From: Salvator merianae
Taxonomy: Eukaryota > Chordata > Lepidosauria > Squamata > Teiidae
Length of the DNA stretch: 64,000 nt
Assembly (NCBI GenBank): GCA_003586115.2
Contig: QVOM02000073.1
Span: 34,187,607-34,251,606 of the forward strand
Direction: 5' to 3'
The position numbers and the translations under genes are program-made. This document shows, piece by piece, positions 10,527-19,492 of this stretch. Each line of letters starts with the position of its first letter. Positions within the stretch are counted from its first letter, which is position 1. The notes under the pieces are model-generated. The model was not told the origin of the DNA. It ran no database searches and saw nothing but the letters and a program-made list of their open reading frames with translations.

Positions 10527-11110
10527 AGCCACATCCAGATGGGGAATAAATAGTGCTATAGTGGCTCAGCTATGCTGGGATTGCCACATATATCTGTGGC
10601 AACCCCAGCATAGCCTATGATATTGAGATGAAAACACCCTATAACTTAGTTTGGAAAAAAACAACTCTGAATGTGGGTTTTCCCAAAATAGTGCTATATC
10701 CTACCTGTCTGGATCCTGCCAGTGGGAACTGCCATCTTGAATGCAATGGCGTATGAAAGGAGGTGGGGGGGGCATCCCGGGCTGCACATTGTCCTGGGCA
10801 GCACATGCAGCCAGGTCCTTCTCTGCCGGCCTGGCGTGCAAAGTTTCACCAGAGCGCGAGCACGAAGGAGAGTGCGGTGTGGTGCGGCGCAGCACAGCGC
10901 CCGGCTGTCCGGCAATCATCGGGGTGGCGGGGGGGGTAGGAGGCTGCAGGGTGGGGCACCCTCACACGTGCTCCTCTGCCGCCGCATGGCCCTGGGTGGC
11001 CAAAACCTTAGCTACACCACTGCTTGAACGTGACCACCACACATGTGCAGGGCCCCCAAAAGGTAGCTGCACATGTGCAGTAGTGGTAATCATGCACTTC
11101 TAGGTATTTT
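10527..11110 (-). mobile_element. Repeat family F7 copy 1, interrupted by a hAT
   Basis: Matches the reverse complement of 54550-54827 in order: CCACATCCAGATGGGG, then GCTATGCTGGGATTGCCACA with its inverted partner, then CCTACCTGTCTGGATCCTGC, then GGGAACTGCCATCTTGA. After the interruption it resumes as ACCACCACACATGTGCAGGG. The hAT at 10744-11022 splits it. A strong 20-bp-arm hairpin lies at about 10570-10617. The superfamily is unknown. Confidence 0.65.
10744..11022. mobile_element. hAT element, family B copy 2 (279 bp, GC-rich)
   Basis: Begins CAATGGCGTATGAAAGG and ends CTTAGCTACACCACTG, whose reverse complement is CAGTGGTGTAGCTAAG. The flanks are CTTGAATG (10736-10743) and CTTGAACG (11023-11030), an 8-bp duplication with one mismatch. 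The interior is very GC-rich with G-runs. The insertion interrupts repeat F7, and the uninterrupted sequence can be read in the 54.6 kb copy. Open frames of 101 and 120 codons (plus strand) and 72-73 codons (minus strand) here are composition artefacts. Confidence 0.88.
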
Positions 11111-12020
11111 GCACTGTTGAAATACCTGGATGTGCGTGTCACTGTATCACCCAAGCACAACACCAGCCTTGCACTGTGCAGTCTGGAGGGGTTTTACCCC
11201 AGAATATCTTTTGTTAGTGTGATTTCTGGGCAGCATCTGGAGCCAGCCTCAGTCTCAGACACCAAACTGGAGCACACAAGTACAGACACAGAAACACAGG
11301 CTGGTGTGGCAACTGCTTATGCAGCTTGCCCTGCCTCACAGAGTTGTGTGAGCAGCAAAAAAAGTTGGCCAAAGACATTTTTCTTTATACTTAACTATAG
11401 CAAAGATATTTGAAATGCTTTAAGCACAAAGCAGAACAGTAACAGCATGAACATTAGCAAAGTGGAAACTCTCATTACTCTTACCCCTTGCTGCGCAGAC
11501 AGTAATAGAGGCAGTTTCCACAGAGTAAGAAGAGGAGCACTTTAAGCATAGCACTCTTTCCCTTCAAATTAAGAGGAGCAAACGTTCTTCTTAAAGTGAC
11601 AGCTTGCTCTCTGCATTCTGTTTGATTCCTCTACCTGTCAGGATTGCAGCAAAAGGCTCCGCAGACACAATTTTGACAGGTGGGGATGGCTTCATTGCCA
11701 CACCCCATCATGATTAGCTGTGATTTTTACATGGGAGGGGGCAGGGAAAGGCAGCTCCTCCCATCCTGTGCCAGAGCTTTCAGAACTCTTCAGAAGGCTC
11801 TGAAATATAAGTGACATCACAATACTTATGCCAACTTAGGAGAAGTGTGCAGTAACTGTGCAAATGCCTTGCCCTTTCCCTGCACTGCATATGTGACAAA
11901 GATGTTGTGTGATGGACAAAGTCCATTAGCTGAAAACAGAAACTGGGGCAAAACTGGCCTTTCTGTCACTCAAGCTAAGTGTAACAGGAAAGGATCTTTT
12001 GACTCACAGGTGTACACATA
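11111..12020. other. No gene seen; possible decayed foldback
   Basis: At 11508-11600 AAGAGGAGCACTTTAAGC and TTAAGAGGAGCAAACG recur around CTCTTTCCCTTC, and at 11770-11800 AGAGCTTTCAGAACTC stands near AGAAGGCTCTGAAA. These are weak hints of foldback repeats. A 98-codon frame at 11117 is unsupported. Confidence 0.35.
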
Positions 12021-12268
12021 GGCCCTATCTGCACTCCCCCTCCCCTGCTATTCTGTGACAGGGTGGGACACCAGGTCACAGTACAAGCAGACCATCCCCT
12101 GCTGGGACAGGCTGCTGCTGAAGTGGGAGAGGGCAGTTGGCATTGGATGGATGGCCCTGCTCCAGCCCCAGTCCCAGCCCCAGCTGCTACCTTTGAAGAG
12201 CTTTGGAGGCAGCACCAAGCCTCCAATGACTGTAAACTTTGATATTTAGCCTTTGCTGTTTCCAGGAA
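12021..12268. repeat. Family P-like repeat fragment
   Basis: Starts GGCCCTATCTGCACTCC, like the terminal repeat of family P, and has a small internal hairpin TTGGAGGCAGCACCAAGCCT. The right boundary probably lies where the next copy begins. Confidence 0.4.
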
Positions 12269-12608
12269 GGCCCTATTTGTGTGGTGCCACTTCTGGTGCT
12301 ACTTCCAGTTGCACTTCCTGGAGCACTGCTGAAAAGGGATATCCCGGCCTATCGGGTCATAGGCTGGGATATCATCTGGCCACCCTTCATAGCCTGAAAT
12401 ATGGGTCCTGTTAAAAAGGTCCACAGCAGGATTTGGATAAGGTTCCATCTTGGTACCTTATCCCATCCTGAAGCATTGTGCAATGTGGATGAAGCATGAT
12501 TGGGAGGGTGAGTTCTGTCATGGGGCCTGCCACAGTCTGCACTAGCAGGCAGACAGTAAGCCCTTGTACTGGAAAATGTTCCGGTATAGAGGTAAGTGTG
12601 GAAAGAAC
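12269..12608 (-). mobile_element. Family P-like hairpin element
   Basis: Begins GGCCCTATTTGTGTGG and ends GAGGTAAGTGTGGAAAG, the same end as 16.0, 40.6 and 48.8 kb (GAGGTAAGTGCAGAAA). Contains the hairpin GATATCCCGGCCTATCGGGT with AGGCTGGGATATC, and a module AATGTGGATGAAGCATG that mirrors ATGCTCCATCCA of other copies. Short open frames inside (84 and 94 codons) are not genes. Confidence 0.5.
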
Positions 12609-13107
12609 ATTTTGAAACCCAGAGAAAACACACTGACTATTAGCCTCAGCAAGTGAACGATACATAACAGACCCTAAAAGAATCTCTTTCTCTTAAGACA
12701 AGTGCAGCAAGCACAAGTTCATGCTAGGCATATCTACTCGCAACCTTGCAGGTGGCAAAGCCTCACTCATTGATGCCAAGACACATTAGCTACTCACAGG
12801 GGTGCTGTGACAACAAAATATGGATAGAATGGGTGTGGACCACATGGATTCCCCAGGGCATAGGAGAAATAAAAGGTCTCTACCCTATATGCTGTTTCTT
12901 TCTTTTATGACTTAAGTCTTCCTTTCCTATCTTCTAAGGCCACCAGGAAGAGAAAAGACCAGCTAGCAGCTGAAATGCATTAACTTATCTGTTCTGGGGA
13001 GGGAGAAGGATAGACATGATTAATAAAATCCATGAAAGTCTATCAAAAAGTGAAGAAAATGTGAATTTGGAGTATTTAGAGCATCCAATGGAATAGGACT
13101 TTGGAAG
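12609..13107. other. No gene or recognised repeat seen
   Basis: Unassigned sequence with no open frame of interest. Confidence 0.35.
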
Positions 13108-13492
13108 CATCCACATGGGCAGCAAAAAGTTCCCTGTGGATGCCCCAGAGGCACGGCATCCAAATGTCTGAGCTTCTTCTGGTGTAGGGTGATCCTCTGA
13201 GGGTATTTGCTAGCCAGCAAGGACCTTCATAAGCATCCTTCCCACAGAGTGGGATGAAGAGCTCTGAGGGTATCCACTGTCCTCAGATACTTGTATGGCC
13301 ACCATATGGACACATGGCAGCCATGCAAGTAATTTACCTTGCCTTGTGGGGACATCATGCCAAAAATGTACCATTTACAGTACCATTTCCAGCATGAACG
13401 GGAAGCCCTGTTTAGGAAGCAGAGACCTTCCAGAGCTTTGAAGGTTCTCATTGTAGAAAGAATGGGATGTAGGCATAAGCCATGTGGACATC
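13108..13492. repeat. Foldback repeat with GCATCCACATGG ends
   Basis: Begins GCATCCACATGGGCAG and ends GCCATGTGGACATC, imperfect inverted ends. An internal partner, CTGTGGATGCCCC, follows the left end closely. No target duplication is clear. Similar CATCCACA-type ends occur at 47.6 and 50.5 kb, so this may be a family. Confidence 0.45.
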
Positions 13493-14859
13493 AAGCCCAC
13501 CACCCTTTGGATGGGAGCAACAAGTGCTCAGGTGTTAGGATGCTTTGACCCATCACCATCTGGATCTTAAACTTTGAAGAAGTCTTAATTTTACAGAGTG
13601 TTCTGTTCTGAACTTGCAACATTCTGAATTGCCCATTCAGATTTCAGAATGTTTCAGATCAGATTATTGTGCACATCCCTAAAGGTAAGAGTTTAATAAA
13701 GTTTCACTCAACTTCTGGTAACTCCAAGGACACACCAATTGTATACAGTTGTGCTGCCAACAGTATAGAAGTAGCTAGTTATTGCTTTCTTCCATGGAGA
13801 TAGAGGAGATCAAACTTGGTATTTGCATACATAGAACTGCCTTTCTACTCAGCTACAGCTAGTTCCTTCATACAGTTCTTCCACCTATGTTACACCTATA
13901 GTGTATTCACTGTAAATATGTCATCACTAAAGAATATATATTGGAAAACCGATCTTACCTCTTGAGATGGGGAGGACTTTTTTTTTTTTTTTAAAAAAAA
14001 GAAAATTAAAGTATGATGTAATTGTCTTCAACAACTATTTGCCAGAAATTAAATAGCCATGTGAGATTACAATTCATGACATAGCATAGTAAACATCAAA
14101 GGACCCATTGATTAGAATAGATTCTTTGCCTTTTGTGTTTCTAGTAAACTGTAAATAAAATTTGTCAATACAGTGTAAACAAAATATTTTAAAATGTACT
14201 CTGTAAATTTAACCCAGGGATTCTCCAGTTCTTTAAGACAATAAGGCTGGTATTCTTCCTCACTTCCTAGCAATAAGAACCTGCTTGGGTTATGTAAACA
14301 GAAGTTAAAAATAAACCTGCTTTAATGTGACAGGTGCTGCTGCAGAGTTACGTTCCCTATTTGTATACAGCCTGTTTACTTACTCCTTTGTTCTTGAGTT
14401 GGAAAACTTTGAAAATAAACATCAAGAACTATCAATCTGATTTCTATTGATGTGCAATAATAAGTAGCAAATAGGGATTTCAAACTTGCAGTGGAATGCA
14501 ATGTTGTGTCCTGTTATTTATTATAAAGCACAGAAACCCAATAATGGTCCTATTAGCCATTATTCTTCTAATCTTTCATTTGGCACTGCATAACAATTGG
14601 GAAAGGCACAAACTCATGTTTTCTGAAGCTTCATTTGCATTTGCATGAAATTCTCAATACATCAGAGTATGCCACTGTAAGACTTAAAAAGATGGTAATC
14701 ATTGGGTGTCGATTCTGTACACTGAATAAATTGCCCTTGAATGTAATGCTTATTAGCATTTTAGTAAATATGAATGGTGTTAGAGAAAATGAAACACCGA
14801 CATTAGCACACTCTGCCTTGGCAACATCAGCTTCTGTTTTATTCATTCTCCAGGACTTT
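13493..14859. other. No gene seen; possible hAT-A 3' end and poly-T
   Basis: TTGTGCACATCCCTA at 13667-13681 matches the terminal repeat of hAT family A and follows a stretch rich in ATTCTGAA and TTCAGAA words. No matching left end or target duplication is visible. A T-run is at about 13979-13992. Two overlapping frames (71 and 100 codons) near 14631-14937 lie on opposite strands and are unsupported. Confidence 0.4.
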
Positions 14860-14863
14860 CTCT

Positions 14864-14890
14864 CTTCCTTTCTCTCTCTCTCTCCCCCTC
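14864..14890. repeat. (CT)n microsatellite
   Basis: CTCTCTTCC followed by a run of CTCTCTCTCTC. Confidence 0.8.
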
Positions 14891-15401
14891 CCCTTTCCCT
14901 TTATTTATATTTTTATGCCTTCAAGAAAGAGAAATGAAGTTAATCAAAAATGAAAAAGACCACAGTAAAGATGGTGGGCACTCTTTTTAGGCATGTGGCT
15001 CTCACCCAAGAGATTCATCTCCTATTATTCTGCTCTTGTTACTTATGCTTGCGTATTGCACTCAGTCCTTCTCAATGTTTCCTCTAAGGATCAATGTGCC
15101 ATGAAGAGAAACTGGGCTTTGTGAGATGAGGCAGCTCTGGTAGGCAGAGTCAGAATGGTGGAAGTGTCTCACATTAGCATTGTGGCTTTATTTAACTATA
15201 AAATTGAAAAGGAGAAAATGCCACTTTTTAGTTACATCCCTTGAAGCTTGATGTTAGCTAAAGGTCTAAAATTTGCTAAGAAGCGGGATTGAAACTGAAG
15301 TTCAATATCAGCCCAGTTTATATGCTGCACTCTTCATGCACATGGAATGTGCAATGAGGGGGACAATGCAACCTCAAAGTGCTGCAAAAGCACTGTATGA
15401 A
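14891..15401. other. No gene; weak palindromic repeat near the end
   Basis: Around 15330-15400, TGCACATGGAATGTGCA forms a 17-bp palindrome and AGTGCTGCAAAAGCACT forms another. They may be remnants of a short foldback element just before the 5S-derived SINE. Confidence 0.35.
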
Positions 15402-15581
15402 TCCTGCCTTTGTCTGATCTCAGAAAACTAAGCAGGGTCAAATCTAATTAATACTTGGAGGAAAATGTCCAAGAAATTTCAGAGTTCTAGACTAAACTGG
15501 AACATCAGAAAAATATCCTGGAAATAGGGAATGGAAAACCACTGGCATATTTTTGCTAAGATTTTCTACAGCTTTTGGCAA
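15402..15581 (+). repeat. 5S-rRNA-derived SINE
   Basis: GTCTGATCTCAGAAAACTAA, then GCAGGGTCAAATCTAATTAA and TACTTGGAGGAAAATG, follow the 3' half of 5S rRNA (GTCTGATCTCGGAAGCTAAG, then GCAGGGTCGGGCCTGGTTAG and TACTTGGATGGGAGACC). The body then reads GGAATGGAAAACCACTGGCA and TTTTGCTAAGATTTTC, the pattern of lizard 5S SINEs (GGCAATGGCAAACCAC). The 5' half of the 5S part is missing. Because the A-block region is lost, it is probably not transcribed by Pol III. Confidence 0.8.
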
Positions 15582-16040
15582 CCCTGTCTGCATGCTAGCA
15601 CACTTTGTCCATGTCAGCTGAAGAAAGAGTGGACTGAGTTTGGGTGTCCAAAATAGTGCCCAAGTATGGTTTAGTGGAAGGTCTCAACAATGAGGTTTAT
15701 CACCAGCCCAGGGATGACATACTGGACCACAGAGGTATGTGGAAAACATTCCTCCTCTGTGGTCTGGTGTACCACTGGGAACCTTTTTTGGTGGCACTCC
15801 AGAAAACATCGCTATAAGTGGATCCTCCACCAAAACAGTCCAACTAGAAATTCTGAAGGCCAGCAACAATCATTCCTGGCCTTCAGAGCTTCAATGCTGT
15901 CTCCTAGGGCTCTTCAGAGACAGTGACCAGTTGTGGAGCAGGAGGGGTCATGTGAATGCAGGTGGCCCTATCCTATTCCAGTGTGGGTCAGGACACGTTC
16001 TGTCCTGTCACAGACCAGTGGAGGTGAGTATGGAAAGGCC
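15582..16040 (+). mobile_element. Compound-hairpin element, family P-long copy 1
   Basis: A nearly complete copy. Modules in order: left end CCCTGTCTGCATGCTAGC, then AAAATAGTGCCC. Hairpin 1 is GAAGGTCTCAACAATGAGGT. Hairpin 2 is ACTGGACCACAGAGG with CCTCTGTGGTCTGG. The GGTGGCACTCC module follows. The central hairpin is GAAGGCCAGCAACAATCATT with CCTGGCCTTC (15854-15884). The end modules are CCTATCCTATTCCAGTGTGG and GAGGTGAGTATGGAAAGGCC. Open frames of 61-119 codons inside are not genes. Confidence 0.7.
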
Positions 16041-16641
16041 TTGTAGTAAAATGATTCATCATATATTACTCTTCTCATCTCTTAGAGAGTCAACTTGAAT
16101 TAAAAGTTACATGATAAGTTTGAACATTAATATGGAAAGATGCTTTTTCATAGGAGTCAGATCTATAAAAATGATGTGAACCACTTTGATGAGCATGGCA
16201 GTGCTTTCAAAATCTAACTCATGCTATTAGTGTATCAGGGTCACTATAAGGCAAACTTCCATTAAAACTGAATAGCAAAAGAGTTGACTGTCCTTCCTTC
16301 TCCCTTGTAGTTGCAGACCCTGCATCCTAAATCATACAAACAGCAGCTATTGCATCCCCTCGGCCTTGATCATGATTCTGCTCCCATCAGTGCAAAAGAT
16401 GGATGGCCTCCAATAAGACTATATGAGACCTTGGGCATCTCTTATTAATTTCTTATTCGTCTCTTATCTCCCTTTGAAGAGCCTACCTTAAGTCCTCTGT
16501 TACCACAAATGTCTAGGCCTTTGATTTATTTAGGGACAATTCAGACTACTTAATTCCATTTCATTTACTGGTTTTTGCTTTTAAAACAGAAAAATATATG
16601 TCATCAATACAAGTGAATAATCATGAAATTTGTGTTCAATA

Positions 16642-16643
<2 letters not shown>
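16041..16643. other. No gene or recognised repeat seen
   Basis: AT-rich, unassigned. Confidence 0.35.

Positions 16644-16681
<38 letters not shown>
16644..16681. repeat. (TG)19 microsatellite
   Basis: Uninterrupted GT run. A minus-strand frame across it (72 codons with HTHTH) is an artefact. Confidence 0.97.
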
Positions 16682-16683
<2 letters not shown>

Positions 16684-16849
16684 CTTTATACAGGTCCCAG
16701 GATAGATTACAACAATAAAAAGATAATATATATATATAGAACATTCTTGAAACATATTTAAAATATAAGCCTCCATCCCTCCCTCCCTGGCAGGACAGCA
16801 TGCAAAGGAAACTAAACATCAAAGACCTGGTAAAGAGGTTTCTTTTAAC

Positions 16850-18388
16850 TAGGTGTCAAAAACCATATAATGCAGGCACCTCGCAAACCACCAGGGAGAT
16901 GTTGTTTCAAAGCCTGGGGGGGGGGGGGCACCACAGAAAAGGCCCTTTTGCACGTTCCTGCCCCTTGCACCTCTGAGAGAGGAGAACCAATAAGAAAGCC
17001 CTCTCCTTGAGATCTCAGTTCTCAGGCAGGTCTACATGGGAGAAGGCACTACTTCAGATAAAGCACTACTTTGGAGCTTTATATGTAAGCACCAATACCA
17101 TGAATTGGACTTGGTAGCAAATAGCAACCAGTGCAGATCTTTCAGAGCCAGCTTGATGTGCTTCCAGACAGAGATTCCCATCAGCAAACAAGCTGCTGCA
17201 TTCTGCACTAATTTTAGCTTCCGGACTGTCTTCAAGGGTAGTCCCATGTAAAGTGTATTATAGTAGTCTAATCTGGAAGTTATCAGAGTTTTGATCACCA
17301 TGGCCAAATTATTCCAATCCAAGAAAGGCCAAAACTGGTGAATCAATCAGAGATGGACGTAGGCACTCCTGGTTACCACTACCACATTGATATCAAATGG
17401 TATTGATGAATTCAGGAGTACCTCCAGATCATGCACCTATTATTTCTGGGGCAAAACAACCCCATCCAAAATTTAACTTCCTAAACTTGGGACCCTTTGA
17501 TACACAGTACCTCCATCTTGTCGGGTTTTAGTTTCAATTCCTTAGTCCACATCCAGTCTATTACTGCCTCCAGACAGCGATCAAGTATCTGAACTGTCTC
17601 CTCTGACTCAGAAGGAACTGAGAAATAGAGCTGGGTGTCATCAGCATACCAATGGCACCTCACTCCAAAAATCCTGATGACATCTCCCCATGGCTTCATA
17701 TAGAAGAGCTTAGGAGACAAAACTGACCCATAGCCCTCTAATCACCTAGAACAGCTCTGCTGGATAGCCACTTGAAGATGAAATGAAAGTTGAGATATAT
17801 GTCTTCTTTGCTACTGCCACATGGTAGGCACAATGACGTGCTCTTATCAGTGTTTGGTCAGATTCACTTTGGGATTTTCTCCATTTGCACTGTAGCTGTT
17901 GGCTCTCCCACTTCATCACATATAGCTCCCTGCTATACCAGGGTGCCTTATGAGCCCTGCAGGGTTGACAAGGGCACTCAGGAGTGATTGTGTCAATAGC
18001 TTTACTCTTCTCATGATTTCTCACACTCTTTAGCAAAAACCTGGTAGAAATGGGACTCATAACATGCTGAGACAGCCCCATGGTTGTCATGGAGGCCATG
18101 AAGTCCTGCCCTGGTCTGCAAGAGGCATCCTCAGTGTGTAAATTGAAGTCCCTCACCCAACGCCACCAAGCGGGGTGCTCCAACACTACATCTCAGAAAT
18201 CCTCTGCCAGCTTAGTCAAGGAAACCATTGGGCAGCAGGATATCTCACTTAGACCAAGCAACTCTCTCATGTCCTCTTTTTTAAATCATCAGTTGACTAA
18301 ACCTTCCCCCCTAGTTGAAGATATCGGCAGGGACAAGCTAGTAGGGTTCTGATAAGCCTGTCTTTGGGTTTAAATAGCTTGTTTTTGT
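16850..18388 (-). pseudogene. L2-clade LINE remnant, copy 1 (internally deleted)
   Basis: On the minus strand, 17032-17346 reads as the end of an L2 reverse transcriptase (SRLDYYNTLYMGLPLKT, then KLVQNAAACLL). 17481-17720 carries FGVRCHWYADDTQLYFSVP with the catalytic YADD, then NxDK-type text. 17746-18186 reads as endonuclease and linker (a DFNLHTEDAS-like motif, then FMASMTTMGLSQHV). The join near 17740 passes directly from linker (AKKTYIST) to just before YADD, so the fingers and palm motifs upstream of YADD are deleted. Several frameshifts; not functional. Its right edge abuts the hAT-B insertion. Confidence 0.85.
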
Positions 18389-18460
18389 CCCACCAGCAGT
18401 GGCGTAGCGAGCTGCTTTGCCACCCGGGGCTACTCGCCATTTTGACGCCCGGGGCTAGGG

Positions 18461-18628
18461 GCGGGGCCAGCGACTGCGCACGCGCGTGGGCGGGGCCAGC
18501 GACTGCGCACGCGCGTGGGCGGGGCCAGCGACTGCGCACGCGCGTGGGCGGGGCCAGCGACTGCGCACGCGCGTGGGCGGGGCCAGCGACTGCGCACGCG
18601 CGTGGGCGGGGCCAGCGAGCGCGCATGC
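18461..18628. repeat. 29-bp GC-rich minisatellite (about 5.8 units)
   Basis: The unit starts GCGGGGCCAGCGACTGCGCA at 18461, 18490, 18519, 18548 and 18577, with a diverged sixth start at 18606. The five full units look identical, so the expansion is recent. Each unit contains GCGCACGCGCGTG, which alternates purine and pyrimidine. Confidence 0.95.
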
Positions 18629-18639
18629 CCCGTTCGTCG

Positions 18640-18990
18640 CCCCGGCCAGCGGCGGCCTCGCTCCTCGCCCCGGCCCGCCCGGCGGGGATCGCGCTCATCG
18701 ACCCGACCCGCCCGGCGGCGGCCTCGCTCCTCGCCCCGGCCCGCCCGGCGGCGCCCTCGCTCGTCGCCCCGGCCCGCCCGGCGGGGATCGCGCTCCCCGA
18801 CCCGCCCGGCGGCGGCCTCGCTCCTCGCCCCGGCCCGCCCGGCGAGGATCGCGCTCCCCGACCCGACCCGCCCGGCGGCGACCTCGCTCCTCGCCCCGGC
18901 CTACCTGGCGGGGCCTCGCTCCTCGCCCCGGCCCGCCCGGCGGCGGCCGCGCTCCTCGCCCAGGCCTGCCCGGCGGCGGTCTCGATGGCC
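18640..18990. repeat. GC-rich degenerate tandem array
   Basis: Imperfect repeats of about 45-60 bp built on CCCGGCCCGCCCGGCGG, CCTCGCTCCTCGCCC and GGGGATCGCGCTC. They lie inside the hAT-B element and keep a reading frame open only because the units contain few stops. Confidence 0.85.
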
Positions 18991-19291
18991 CTGCCTGCGC
19001 GCATGCGCGCTCGCTGGCTCCGCCCACACGCACGCCGGCAGGCCGGGCGACGAGCCCAGCCGCCGTGGGGCGACAAAGCGACGAGCACGTCTGTCGCCGG
19101 GCGGGCCGGGGCGACGAGTGTGGCCGCCGCTGGGCAGGCCGCCCGGGGCGATGAGCGCGGGCGCCCGGGGCGGAGAGCGAGGGCGCCGGTGGGCGGGGCC
19201 TTGGCTTCAATGGGCCGGACGCCCCGGAAAACGCGCCGCCCGGGGCGCTCTGCCCCCCCCGCCCCCCCCTCGCTACGCCAGTGCCCACCAG

Positions 19292-19381
19292 TAATAACAT
19301 TCTTTCCTTTCCTTTTCCATTTTGATGGTATATGGAACTGGACAGTTATAATGTTTGTATTTCTTGTTGTAATATTAAGAC
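19292..19381. other. Short unassigned sequence
   Basis: Sequence between the hAT-B duplication and the first MITE copy. It includes TTCTTTCCTTTCCTTTTCC. Confidence 0.4.
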
Positions 19382-19492
19382 TGTGATCAGACATAACAAA
19401 AGGGATGCCTCAGAGGCACCTCAGAGAGACAGTGTGTGGCCCTCATGTCCCCAACCTTATCTGATCCAGCTTTTCTAGCACAGAATGTTCAT
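19382..19492. mobile_element. MITE family M9 copy 1, left part
   Basis: Starts GATCAGACATAACAAAAGGG and runs through GTGTGGCCCTCATG and TTTTCTAGCACAGAATGTTC. It stops at the L2 insertion. Its continuation is at 21880-21926. It matches 21931-22211, where the L2 is absent, and the reverse of 58.7 kb. Confidence 0.8.

Larger units (their letters stand above)
18397..19283. mobile_element. hAT element, family B copy 1 (887 bp, extreme GC)
   Basis: Begins CAGTGGCGTAGCGAG and ends CTCGCTACGCCAGTG. The two ends are inverted with one mismatch. The flanks are exact 8-bp duplications CCCACCAG at 18389-18396 and 19284-19291. The interior is extremely rich in C, G and CpG and holds a 29-bp minisatellite and a second GC array. 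Open frames of 365, 340, 259, 222 and 201 codons run through it on both strands and in overlapping frames. Their products are low-complexity Ala/Arg/Pro/Gly, so I do not call them genes. Confidence 0.95.

Noticed and set aside
15402..15460. A 5S rRNA gene
   Set aside because: Only the 3' half of the 5S sequence is present, with many substitutions, and it continues into a SINE body.
18297..19394. Open frames of 365, 340, 259, 222 and 201 codons on both strands
   Set aside because: All overlap within one GC-rich hAT and its tandem arrays. The products are low-complexity Ala/Arg/Pro/Gly in several frames at once, and the element has intact ends and target duplication.
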